From contig JALCBY010000006.1 of the NCBI GenBank assembly GCA_028066055.1, forward strand, positions 1,200-65,199: DNA of 64,000 bases, read 5' to 3'. The stretch is from Hyphomicrobiaceae bacterium. Its GTDB lineage: Bacteria; Pseudomonadota; Alphaproteobacteria; Rhizobiales; Methyloligellaceae. This document shows, piece by piece, positions 44,018-51,652 of the stretch. Positions within the stretch are counted from its first letter, which is position 1; every line of letters starts with the position of its first letter. The translations under genes were made by a program, and so were the position numbers. Below the pieces are notes generated by a model, which saw only the letters and a program-made list of their open reading frames with translations, was not told the DNA's origin and did no database searches.

Positions 44018-44884
44018 CTAGAGAACCCGTCCCGCCACGGCATCGAGCTTTTTGAGAAGTTCGGGGTCACGCGCATCGGGCGCGGTGATAATCGCATACT
44101 CCAATGCGCGGTCGGACCCGATGGGGCACGGCTCATGTTCCTTGGGAAAATCCTTCGCCAGGCGGGTGATGAGCTGTTTCGCATTCGCCGTGTTCTCACC
44201 CATCACTTTGAGGATCGCCTGGATATCGACCGAGCCATGATCGGGATGCCAGCTGTCATAGTCGGTGACCATGGCGACGGTCGCGTAGCAGATCTCCGCC
44301 TCGCGGGCGAGTTTGGCCTCCGGCATGTTCGTCATGCCGATCACGTCATATCCCATAGCGCGGTAGTGATGACTTTCCGCAAGCGTGGAAAATTGCGGTC
44401 CCTCCATCGTCAGATAAGTGCCCCCGCGGTGATGCGAAATCCCTTCAGCCTTTGCGGCCGCTTCGGCCTTGTCGGCGAGCAGCGGCGAAACAGGCTTGTC
44501 GACGGTGACATGCGCGACACATCCCTCTCCGAAAAAGCTTTTCTCGCGCGCGAAAGTCAGATCCACAAACTGATCGACTATGACGAAAGTGCCCGGCGAA
44601 AGCTCCTCGCGAAAGGAACCGCAGGCCGAGACCGAGATGAGATCGGTCACGCCCTTGCGCTTCAGCACGTCGATGTTGGCGCGGTAATTGATGCCCGACG
44701 GGGAAATCCGGTGCCCCCGCCCGTGGCGCGGTAGAAAGACAACCGGTAACCCGCCAATCTCTCCGACGCGCAGCTCGTCGGACGGTTCCCCCCATGGGCT
44801 CTCGACTTTTTCCCAGCGGGCATTTTCCAGCTCGATGTCGTAGACGCCACTTCCGCCGATGATGCCCAGCACGGCTTTCGTCAT
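44018..44884 (-). CDS. mtnP: S-methyl-5'-thioadenosine phosphorylase
   Basis: A 288-residue MtnP. LGIIGGSGVYDIELENARW, FLPRHGRGHRISPSGINYRA (phosphate-binding RHG), SVSACGSFREEL and CYATVAMVTDYDSW are the conserved blocks of MTA phosphorylases as opposed to PNP. It phosphorolyses MTA to adenine and MTR-1-P, starting the salvage route. ATG 44884 is used; the frame's 44902 start adds six residues. First gene of the five-gene operon. Confidence 0.96.
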   Translation of the reverse strand: MTKAVLGIIGGSGVYDIELENARWEKVESPWGEPSDELRVGEIGGLPVVFLPRHGRGHRISPSGINYRANIDVLKRKGVTDLISVSACGSFREELSPGTFVIVDQFVDLTFAREKSFFGEGCVAHVTVDKPVSPLLADKAEAAAKAEGISHHRGGTYLTMEGPQFSTLAESHHYRAMGYDVIGMTNMPEAKLAREAEICYATVAMVTDYDSWHPDHGSVDIQAILKVMGENTANAKQLITRLAKDFPKEHEPCPIGSDRALEYAIITAPDARDPELLKKLDAVAGRVL

Positions 44885-45050
44885 GCTTCCAACGCCTCCC
44901 AAGGGTGTTCGTTTATCTCAGACGCGCGCGGACCTTAGCCTTACCTCATGTCCTGTCCAACGGAAAAACTGCCTCAACGCACATGTTGTGGTGGGATGTT
45001 ACGGGCAATGGTAGGTGTGACCATTCCCGGAACAAGCGGAGGGGTCTCCC

Positions 45051-45644
45051 ATGACCAAGATCGATTACTACTTTTCACTGAACTCTCCCTGGTCGTTCAT
45101 GGGCAGCGCACGGCTCGCGGAGATGGCCGCGAAAAACGGGGCGACGGTGAATGCCGTGCCCGTAAACCTGGGAGCGGTCTTTGCCGAAACGGGCGGCCTG
45201 CCCCTGCCGAAACGCTCACCGGAACGACAAGCCTATCGGATGATGGAGCTCAAACGTTGGCGCGCTTTCAACGATATTCCTCTGGTTCTGGAGCCCGCTC
45301 ATTTTCCGCATGATGAAAGCGAAGGCGTTCGTCTCGTCTTTGCCGCCAGGCAAGCCGGTGGCGACGCACACAGGCTGGCAACCGAATTGGGACACATGCT
45401 CTGGGTCGAGGATCGCGATCCCGCCGATGCATCCGTTCAGAACGAAGCGGCCCAGCGCGTCGGTCTCGACGCGGATGCACTCCGCTCGACTCTGTCGGCG
45501 GAAGAATCCCAAACGCAGTGGAACAAGGAGACGGAAGACGCCATCGCCAATGGCATTTTTGCCGCCCCCAGCTACGTCATAGATGGTGAAATCTTCTGGG
45601 GTCAGGACAGGCTCGACTTCGTCGAGCGCAAGCTCAAGGGTTAG
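45051..45644 (+). CDS. 2-hydroxychromene-2-carboxylate isomerase-like (GST kappa/DsbA family) protein
   Basis: A 197-residue protein. IDYYFSLNSPWSFMGSARL holds the active-site Ser of kappa-class GST / HCCA isomerase, and GIFAAPSYVIDGEIFWGQDR the cis-Pro and C-terminal conserved block. It is glutathione-dependent by family. True HCCA isomerases act in naphthalene degradation; no such genes are near, so the name should be taken as family only. GGAGGGG precedes the ATG. Confidence 0.9.
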   Translation: MTKIDYYFSLNSPWSFMGSARLAEMAAKNGATVNAVPVNLGAVFAETGGLPLPKRSPERQAYRMMELKRWRAFNDIPLVLEPAHFPHDESEGVRLVFAARQAGGDAHRLATELGHMLWVEDRDPADASVQNEAAQRVGLDADALRSTLSAEESQTQWNKETEDAIANGIFAAPSYVIDGEIFWGQDRLDFVERKLKG

Positions 45645-45669
45645 GGCATAAGGCAGGCTTCGAAGCGGC

Positions 45670-46242
45670 TCACTTTTTCACTTCGATGTAGAACAGCGCC
45701 CATGGCCAATCCGCCTCTTCATCCTTGGGAACATCCAGCTTTGACGGCGTATAGACCATCCAAAGCGGCCCCTGATCGCCGATAACCAGCGGTTTGCCAT
45801 CGCTGGTCGACGCCAGAATCCAGTCGTGTGCAGCAACCATTTCGGCGCTGATTTCCTTCGTATAGCCATCGAGCGCGACGGCTTTGACCGACGCGCCTTC
45901 CTCCACCCCGGCCAGCTTGAAGACTTCCGAGAGCAACGCCCCCTTGAGCACGACCGGCCCATCGGTCTGGGGTGCATTCACCCTGACGGTGCCCTGCTTC
46001 AATCCATCGAGCATAGCCTGATCGAGCTGGAACGCGCGATCGAACTTGATCTCATGAAACTTGAAAAAGGAATCACGTTCCGTATTGAACGGACCACGAT
46101 TGGCTTTCGAAACATCACCTGTGATCGTCAGGATAACCGTCCCCTCAGGTTTGGTTGGCTCCTGCGCCTGCACGACGCTTGCTAAAGCAATCACTGCCAG
46201 CAAAAACGCCGCCGGAATTCCGCAAAACACTCTCTCCATCAT
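45670..46242 (-). CDS. Exported SUOX-fold (molybdopterin-oxidoreductase-like) protein without Moco cysteine
   Basis: A 190-residue protein with a signal peptide (ending VVQAQ) and a fold like the oxidoreductase molybdopterin-binding domain of sulfite oxidases (VILTITGDVS; VRVNAPQTDGPVVLKGALLS; YTKEISAEMVAAHDW). The mature part contains no cysteine, so it cannot ligate Moco as sulfite oxidases do. Similar short proteins are annotated as 'molybdopterin-dependent oxidoreductase' but may be binding proteins. It lies next to exported Msr and MXKDX genes. Confidence 0.7.
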   Translation of the reverse strand: MMERVFCGIPAAFLLAVIALASVVQAQEPTKPEGTVILTITGDVSKANRGPFNTERDSFFKFHEIKFDRAFQLDQAMLDGLKQGTVRVNAPQTDGPVVLKGALLSEVFKLAGVEEGASVKAVALDGYTKEISAEMVAAHDWILASTSDGKPLVIGDQGPLWMVYTPSKLDVPKDEEADWPWALFYIEVKK

Positions 46243-46421
46243 GTGATCAGCATCCTGTTAGCCCTGCTGCAGATAACCATAGTGCAGCGGAACTTTCCGT
46301 CCCAGCCTTCACGCCAGAAAACATGACTTCACGTTCCGGTGTTTTTCTGCATCCCGGATATGAACACACCCGTTTTTCGGAGTCTTAGCGCTGAACACAG
46401 GCGCCTGCTCAGGAGAAAAAC

Positions 46422-46664
46422 ATGAAAATCCGTACACTCACGCTGACCACCCTTGCCGCCTCTTTCATGATGGCGGGCCCGCTGCTCGCCGCCGACAAGA
46501 TGAAGAAGGACGACGCCATGATGAAGGACGGGAAAATGGAAAAGTCCGACACCATGATGAAAGATAAGATGACGAAGGACACCATGGCCAAGGACACAAT
46601 GGCGAAAGATGACAAGATGGCCAAGGACACCATGATGAAAGACGACAAGATGAAGAAGAACTAG
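46422..46664 (+). CDS. Pentapeptide MXKDX repeat protein
   Basis: An 80-residue exported protein: signal peptide (ending LLAAD), then a mature part built almost only of MxKDx-type pentapeptides (e.g. MAKDT MAKDD, MMKDG). This matches the MXKDX-repeat family (TIGR-type annotation), known from Burkholderiales and others, of unknown function. The very Met- and Asp/Lys-rich mature chain is likely unstructured, a possible metal- or oxidant-sink. GGAGAAAAAC precedes the ATG. It precedes exported MsrB and MsrA. Confidence 0.85.
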   Translation: MKIRTLTLTTLAASFMMAGPLLAADKMKKDDAMMKDGKMEKSDTMMKDKMTKDTMAKDTMAKDDKMAKDTMMKDDKMKKN

Positions 46665-46688
46665 GGCGGATATCGTTTGTCGCCGGGA

Positions 46689-46713
46689 GGACCGTCTGTA
46701 TGGCGTACGGTCC
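46689..46713. repeat. Stem-loop after the MXKDX gene
   Basis: GGACCGT (46689-46695) pairs with ACGGTCC (46707-46713) around an 11-nt loop, 25 bases after the MXKDX stop. A second, GC-richer stem-loop follows at 46722-46746. Confidence 0.45.
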
Positions 46714-46721
46714 ACCGGTCT

Positions 46722-46750
46722 GAGGCCCCGCCCGTCGCGGGGCCTCTTCA
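46722..46750 (+). terminator. GC-rich stem-loop, probable terminator of the MXKDX transcript
   Basis: GAGGCCCCG (46722-46730) and CGGGGCCTC (46738-46746) form a perfect 9-bp stem with a 7-nt loop. Only a weak T stretch (TTC) follows, so termination may be partial; read-through to msrB is possible. Confidence 0.6.
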
Positions 46751-46912
46751 CAACCCGGCCAATCAGAGGATACCCTCACAACGCATCCAAACAGGCCCGC
46801 AAGCCGTAACAATAACAAGTAGAAATTGCGGGCGCGGCATTGCCAGCCTGAAGCAGATGTATGGGCAGCTGAATGCGCGAAGCCCCGCTCTCAAATTGGA
46901 GCACAGCAAGCA

Positions 46913-47398
46913 ATGACTTGGACGAAAAGAGATTTTCTCAAATTTACCGCCGGAGCGGTGGCCTTTGCCTTTGCCGGCGCCGGGTGCGCCGTCGCGGAGA
47001 CGATTTCAAAGCTTGTCCTCAGTGAAGAGGAATGGCGCAAGAAGTTGTCGGAGGAGCAGTATTACATTCTGCGCGAAGAAGGCACCGAGCGCGCCTACAC
47101 GAGTGCCCTCAACAATGAAAAGCGCGACGGCACCTACCATTGTGCGGGATGCGATCTCGCGCTCTTTGAAAGCGACACGAAGTATGACAGTGGGACAGGC
47201 TGGCCGAGCTTTTATGATGTGATCCCGGATCGCGTCGGGACGAAGACCGACTACAAGATTTTCTTCCCTCGCACGGAATATCACTGCACGCGCTGCGGCG
47301 GACATCAAGGTCATGTGTTCGAGGACGGCCCCGAGCCGACCGGCCTGCGCTACTGCAATAACGGCCTTGCACTGACATTCAAGCCAAAGACAGCCTGA
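46913..47398 (+). CDS. msrB: Exported peptide-methionine (R)-S-oxide reductase
   Basis: A 161-residue MsrB with an N-terminal export signal (TWTKRDFLKFTAGAVAFAFA, with a KR pair resembling a Tat signal, cleavage near AVAE). The zinc-binding pairs are CAGCDL and CTRCGGHQGH; the catalytic Cys is in GLRYCNNGLAL. It reduces Met-R-oxide in periplasmic proteins. ATG 46913 is the family start; the frame upstream to 46826 is non-conserved. The msrA gene follows 50 bases later. Confidence 0.92.
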   Translation: MTWTKRDFLKFTAGAVAFAFAGAGCAVAETISKLVLSEEEWRKKLSEEQYYILREEGTERAYTSALNNEKRDGTYHCAGCDLALFESDTKYDSGTGWPSFYDVIPDRVGTKTDYKIFFPRTEYHCTRCGGHQGHVFEDGPEPTGLRYCNNGLALTFKPKTA

Positions 47399-47448
47399 TA
47401 GGAAACACTTGGAACGAACAGGCTGTCGACCGACAATGGAGTGCCCCC

Positions 47449-48075
47449 ATGCGTCGCATGAAACAGACCATTCTCGCATCGATCATAACCGCCGTCGTCG
47501 CGGCAGGTGGAGCATCAACCGTCAACGCTGCAGACAAGAAGGCCGCAGCGATTTTCGCCGGTGGGTGCTTCTGGTGCGTCGAGTCCGATTTCGACAAGGT
47601 TCCCGGCGTGATCAGCACGACGTCCGGATACATCGGTGGTTCGGCGGAGACGGCCAACTATCAGACCGTTTCGAGCCGGCCCACAGGGCACTATGAAGCG
47701 GTCCGCATCGTCTACGACCCGTCCAAGGTTTCCTATCGCCGTTTGCTGAATGTCTTCTGGCGCAGTGTCGACCCAACCGACGACGGAGGCCAGTTCTGTG
47801 ATCGCGGCCACAGCTACAAGACAGCCGTGTTCGTCAAGAATGACAAGCAGCGCGAAACCGCGCTCGCTACAAAGAAAAAGGCCGAAGAGGCGCTGGGCAA
47901 GAAGATCGTTACGAAAATTCTCAAGGCCGGGCCATTCTACAAGGCTGAGGGTTACCACCAAGATTACTACAAGCGGAATCCTGTCCGTTACAAAATTTAC
48001 CGGTACAGATGCGGCCGCGACCAGCGGATCAAATCCCTATGGGGCTCCGATGCCCATGCGGGCATAAAACACTGA
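47449..48075 (+). CDS. msrA: Exported peptide-methionine (S)-S-oxide reductase
   Basis: A 208-residue MsrA with a signal peptide (ending STVNAAD). The catalytic GCFWCVESDF motif and VSGYIGG-like STTSGYIGGSAETANYQTV are complete, and GYHQDYYKRNP closes the domain. A C-terminal pair of Cys seen in some MsrAs is reduced to one (RCGRDQ). Together with the exported MsrB next to it, it forms a periplasmic methionine-oxide repair pair. A bidirectional terminator follows. Confidence 0.93.
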   Translation: MRRMKQTILASIITAVVAAGGASTVNAADKKAAAIFAGGCFWCVESDFDKVPGVISTTSGYIGGSAETANYQTVSSRPTGHYEAVRIVYDPSKVSYRRLLNVFWRSVDPTDDGGQFCDRGHSYKTAVFVKNDKQRETALATKKKAEEALGKKIVTKILKAGPFYKAEGYHQDYYKRNPVRYKIYRYRCGRDQRIKSLWGSDAHAGIKH

Positions 48076-48115
48076 ACTGGCGGACCTCGCCCTTCCCTTG
48101 GAGCCAGCCAGAAAA

Positions 48116-48146
48116 AAGGCCCCTTACAAAAGGGGCCTTATTTATG
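48116..48146. terminator. Bidirectional intrinsic terminator between msrA and petC
   Basis: AAGGCCCCTT (48116-48125) pairs with AAGGGGCCTT (48130-48139) around a 4-nt loop. ATTTAT follows on the + strand, and the preceding AAAAAA (48112-48117) gives a T run on the - strand. It can end both the msrA and the petABC transcripts. Confidence 0.9.
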
Positions 48147-48166
48147 TTCAGTGTTCGGGAACCGGT

Positions 48167-48970
48167 CTAGTGCTTCAGCCTGCTCCAGACCCGGCGTTTC
48201 GCCATGTACAGGAGCCCGGCGAGGATCACCAGATAGATCATAAAGCGGAAGCCGAGCCTGTGGCGCTCCTCGAGCTTTGGCTCGGCAGCCCACATGAGAA
48301 AGGCGGACACGTCGCGGGCGTAATTGTCGACGGTCGGTGGTGTTCCGTCCGTGTATTCGACGGAATCAGCACTCAGCGGGGCGGCCATCGCGATCTGATG
48401 ACCCGGGAAATATTCGTTGTAGCTCATGCCCTCCTGCATATCCATGCTGTCAGGCTCCGGCTTGTATCCCGTCATCAGAGCGTAAATGTAGTCCGGGCCA
48501 CCGACGCGCGCCTTGGCCATCAGCGAGAGGTCCGGCGGATAGGCCCCGTTATTGGCCGCGCGTGCCGCCTCCTTGTTCGGGAACGGCGAGACAAACGCGT
48601 CCGACGGCTTGCCGGGACGGTCGAACATGTCGCCGTCCTCGTTCGGTCCGTCCTGAACCTCCACCTCTGCCGCGAGCGTCTTGACCTGCGCCTCATTGAA
48701 TTCCGGCCCGCCCGACTCACCCAGATTGCGATAATGCAGCAGGCGTAATCCATGACATGCGGCGCACACCTCTTTGTAGACCTTGTAGCCACGTTGCAAC
48801 TGGCCGCGGTCGTAGAGGCCGAACGGGCCCGAGAAGCTCCATTTCTGTGACGGGATCGCGGGCGTATCGCCAGCCGCGAGCAGCGGCGTGGCGGTCAAGG
48901 TTAGCGCGCCAAGGATTGCGCCTGCGACAGCCAGAGCGGATCTCCGGAACGGCGATGCAAATATCTTCAT
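48167..48970 (-). CDS. petC: Cytochrome c1 of the cytochrome bc1 complex
   Basis: A 267-residue cytochrome c1. Signal peptide to LLAAGD, haem-binding CAACHG, RPGKPSDAF and the AAAP-like haem Met region (PGHQIAMAAPL), and one C-terminal transmembrane anchor (FMIYLVILAGLLYMAKRRVW). It faces the periplasm and passes electrons to cytochrome c. ATG 48970 has GGGAGA upstream; the frame's 48994 and 48985 starts are unlikely. Last gene of petABC. Confidence 0.94.
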   Translation of the reverse strand: MKIFASPFRRSALAVAGAILGALTLTATPLLAAGDTPAIPSQKWSFSGPFGLYDRGQLQRGYKVYKEVCAACHGLRLLHYRNLGESGGPEFNEAQVKTLAAEVEVQDGPNEDGDMFDRPGKPSDAFVSPFPNKEAARAANNGAYPPDLSLMAKARVGGPDYIYALMTGYKPEPDSMDMQEGMSYNEYFPGHQIAMAAPLSADSVEYTDGTPPTVDNYARDVSAFLMWAAEPKLEERHRLGFRFMIYLVILAGLLYMAKRRVWSRLKH

Positions 48971-48990
48971 GAATGTATCTCCCATCGCCG

Positions 48991-50241
48991 TCATTTTGCG
49001 GGCACCGGCTTTTTGCCAAGCACATCATCGGTGATGCTCCCGGGCATGGCCGCCGGTTTCTCGATCCAACCGACGACAGGCATGATCACGAGCAAGAATA
49101 CAAAATAGTACGCCGTGCAGATCCGTCCCCAGATCAGGAAGGCGCCTTCCGGCGGTTTCGCGCCGAGATAGCCGAGCGCCACGGCGTTCACGAAAAACAG
49201 CAGCAGAAACCATTTGAAAATCGGCCGGTAGCGCGCCGAGCGTACCTTCGACGTGTCGAGCCAAGGCAGGAACAGAAGAAGGCCGATGGAGCCGAACATC
49301 GCGACCACGCCCAGCAGCTTGCTCGGGATCGCACGCAGGATCGCGTAGTAGGGAAGGAAATACCATTCCGGAACGATATGCGGCGGCGTCACCAGGGGGT
49401 CGGCCTCAATGTAGTTGTCCGGGTGTCCCATGAAGTTGGGCGCATAGAACACAAACGCGGCAAACAGGATCACGAACATCGACATCGCGAACCCGTCCTT
49501 GACCGTGTAGTAGGGATTGAATGAAATCGCGTCCGATTTGGACTTGATGTCTATGCCCGTCGGATTGTTGCTGCCCGGCACATGCAACGCCCAGATGTGC
49601 AGGATAACGAGGCCTGCAATCACGAAGGGCAGCAGATAGTGCAAAGAAAACAGCCGGGTGAGCGTCGGACCGCCGACGGAAAACCCGCCCCAGATCCACT
49701 CCACCACCGTCGTGCCGAGACCCGGGATAATTGAGTCTAGGGATGAGAAGAGGTTGGTGATCACCGTCACCGCCCAGAAGCTCATTTGCCCCCACACTAG
49801 CGAATAGCCCATGAAGGCGGTTGCCATCATTGCCAGAAAGATGAGCACGCCAATGATCCACAAAACTTCGCGCGGCGCCTTGTAGGAGCCGTAATACATG
49901 CCCCTCGCTATGTGGATATAGACCGCAAGGAAGAACAATGAGGCGCCGTTGAAATGGATGTATCGCAAAAGCCAGCCGAAATTCACATCGCGCATGATGT
50001 GCTCGACGCTGTCGAATGCCATGGTTTCCTGCGGGACATAGTGCATCGCCAGAACGATGCCGGTCGCCATTTGAACGGCCAGGCAGAATGTGAGTATGCC
50101 GCCGAATGTCCAGAGGTAATTCAGATTGCGCGGTGTCGGGAAATCGTTGAACTGATCATGCATCATGCGCATGACCGGAAGCCGATCATCCATCCATTTC
50201 TCAATGGCGGAGTTCGGCTTGTAAGTTGAAACGTGTGCCAT
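48991..50241 (-). CDS. petB: Cytochrome b of the cytochrome bc1 complex
   Basis: A 416-residue cytochrome b with about eight transmembrane helices. The haem His residues are in the four-helix bundle ([22 protein letters not shown] and [21 protein letters not shown]); the Qo-site motif [13 protein letters not shown] is intact. ATG 50241 starts the conserved part; the frame runs to 50394 over a variable leader into the petA end. Middle gene of petABC, 26 bases after petA and 20 before petC. Confidence 0.97.
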   Translation of the reverse strand: MAHVSTYKPNSAIEKWMDDRLPVMRMMHDQFNDFPTPRNLNYLWTFGGILTFCLAVQMATGIVLAMHYVPQETMAFDSVEHIMRDVNFGWLLRYIHFNGASLFFLAVYIHIARGMYYGSYKAPREVLWIIGVLIFLAMMATAFMGYSLVWGQMSFWAVTVITNLFSSLDSIIPGLGTTVVEWIWGGFSVGGPTLTRLFSLHYLLPFVIAGLVILHIWALHVPGSNNPTGIDIKSKSDAISFNPYYTVKDGFAMSMFVILFAAFVFYAPNFMGHPDNYIEADPLVTPPHIVPEWYFLPYYAILRAIPSKLLGVVAMFGSIGLLLFLPWLDTSKVRSARYRPIFKWFLLLFFVNAVALGYLGAKPPEGAFLIWGRICTAYYFVFLLVIMPVVGWIEKPAAMPGSITDDVLGKKPVPAK

Positions 50242-50267
50242 GAACGCCTCTATTCGCTCAAACCGGT

Positions 50268-50858
50268 CTAACCGATTTTGATCTTGTTCTCGGAGATGAA
50301 TTCGTAAACCGGGACCTCGAGATTTCGAGGCGCCGGGCCTTTGCGAATGCGACCGGCGGTGTCGTAGTGTGACCCGTGGCAGGGGCAGAACCAACCGTCA
50401 AACTCCCCCTTTGCATCGCCGATCCTTTGGCCCTTCGGAATACATCCGAGGTGGGTACAGATTCCGATGAGGATCATCCAGTTTTCGTGTTTCGCCGTAT
50501 CGCCCTTGCCCGTGGACACCCGGTTCAGGTCGGTCGCTTCCGCCGTTGCCGAGATATTGTCATTCCGCGCTTCGGGATCGGGAAGTTCGTCGATCTTGAC
50601 CGCCTTCGCCGCCTCGATTTCCTCTGGCGTGCGGTGGCGGATAAATATCGGCTTGCCGCGCCATGAAACGGTGATTGACTGTCCAACGGGTATCGGAGAG
50701 AGGTCGACCTCGATCGTAGCAAGCGAAAGAGCCGATGCGTCCGGGTTCATCTGATCAATAAATGGCCACAGGGCCGCAGCGCCGCCGACGGCTGCAAACG
50801 ATCCTGCTGCAATGGTCATGAAATCCCGACGTGTCGGTTCGGTCTTCTTTTTGGCCAA
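50268..50858 (-). CDS. petA: Rieske iron-sulfur protein of the cytochrome bc1 complex
   Basis: A 196-residue Rieske protein. Tat signal [14 protein letters not shown] with a membrane anchor (~15-37) and the [2Fe-2S] ligands in ICTHLGC and [12 protein letters not shown] 50858 has AAGGAG eight bases upstream. It oxidises ubiquinol at Qo with PetB. First gene of petABC; its 320-base leader interval holds a perfect 11-bp inverted repeat (50938-50961). Confidence 0.96.
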   Translation of the reverse strand: MAKKKTEPTRRDFMTIAAGSFAAVGGAAALWPFIDQMNPDASALSLATIEVDLSPIPVGQSITVSWRGKPIFIRHRTPEEIEAAKAVKIDELPDPEARNDNISATAEATDLNRVSTGKGDTAKHENWMILIGICTHLGCIPKGQRIGDAKGEFDGWFCPCHGSHYDTAGRIRKGPAPRNLEVPVYEFISENKIKIG

Positions 50859-51178
50859 TGCGCCGCTCCTTCTTAACTGATCATTCTCGGGGGAAAGTCA
50901 TCATCAAAAACTAACCGGCGCGAAACCGGTGAGACCGCCGATTGCCGGAACCGGCAATCGGTAAATGACCTGATACCCCCACAACTGGTCCAATTCGCAG
51001 CAGGTGCAACACCCTTGTTCAGTTTGCTGCAAGAATGAACCCGATTTGCCACTTTTTTGCACCCTTGCGCGTGAATGTCTAGAGATGTGACCGTGAATTT
51101 TGACCCTTTGCGGCAGTGAGCCGCGCAGTGTAGGTGACGCAGGAATTCATCGCGCCCAGGTTGCATCGTGTCCGGCCC
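50859..51178. other. Divergent petABC/trmL interval
   Basis: A 320-base interval with the start of petA on one side and trmL on the other. It must hold both promoters. The most evident structure is the palindrome at 50938-50961, which points to a regulator site for petABC. I see no ORF that would be a gene. Confidence 0.6.
50938..50961. promoter_or_regulatory. Palindrome in the petABC upstream region
   Basis: CCGATTGCCGG (50938-50948) and CCGGCAATCGG (50951-50961) are perfect 11-bp arms with AA between. It lies 80-103 bases upstream of the petA start. No T run follows on either strand, so a DNA operator is more likely than a terminator; a leader RNA hairpin is possible. Confidence 0.5.
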
Positions 51179-51652
51179 ATGAAACTCGCACTCTATCAGC
51201 CCGACATCCCGCAGAATACAGGAGCTATCCTGCGCCTTGGCGCATGCCTGGACATCGCCGTTCATATCATTGAACCGACAGGATTCGACATCAGCAACCG
51301 CACATTGAAAAGAACCGGGCTCGACTACCTCAAGCATGCGCATATCACACGGCACGTTTCGTTCGATGCGTTTGAAGCCTGGCGAACCGAAAACGCGCAC
51401 CGCCTCGTCCTGCTGACCACGACTGCATCAACGGCATACACGGATATCACCTACCGGACCGACGACATCCTCATGCTGGGCCGCGAAAGCGCAGGTGCGC
51501 CGGACGAGGTTCACGGCAGGGCAGATGAACGGGTGCGCGTGCCGATGGCAGAAGGCCTGCGGTCACTGAACATCGTGACCGCAGCAGCCATCGTTCTCGG
51601 GGAAGCGCTCAGACAAACCGGCGGTTTTCCCGAAACACGGCCTTCCGCTTAG
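51179..51652 (+). CDS. trmL: tRNA (cytidine(34)-2'-O)-methyltransferase
   Basis: A 157-residue SPOUT enzyme. LALYQPDIPQNTGAILRLGA, LIEP-like HIIEPTGFDIS, RLVLLTTTASTAY, LMLGRESAGAPDEVH and VPMAEGLRSLNIVTAAAIVL (SAM knot) are the TrmL blocks. It methylates the wobble base of tRNA-Leu. ATG 51179 is the family start; 51134 is a frame extension. It ends convergent with the ABC-exporter gene, sharing 4 bases including both stops. Confidence 0.94.
   Translation: MKLALYQPDIPQNTGAILRLGACLDIAVHIIEPTGFDISNRTLKRTGLDYLKHAHITRHVSFDAFEAWRTENAHRLVLLTTTASTAYTDITYRTDDILMLGRESAGAPDEVHGRADERVRVPMAEGLRSLNIVTAAAIVLGEALRQTGGFPETRPSA

Noticed and set aside
44903-45050. Possible SAM riboswitch upstream of mtnP
   Set aside because: I looked for a SAM-II-like pseudoknot pattern expected near methionine genes and could not find one.
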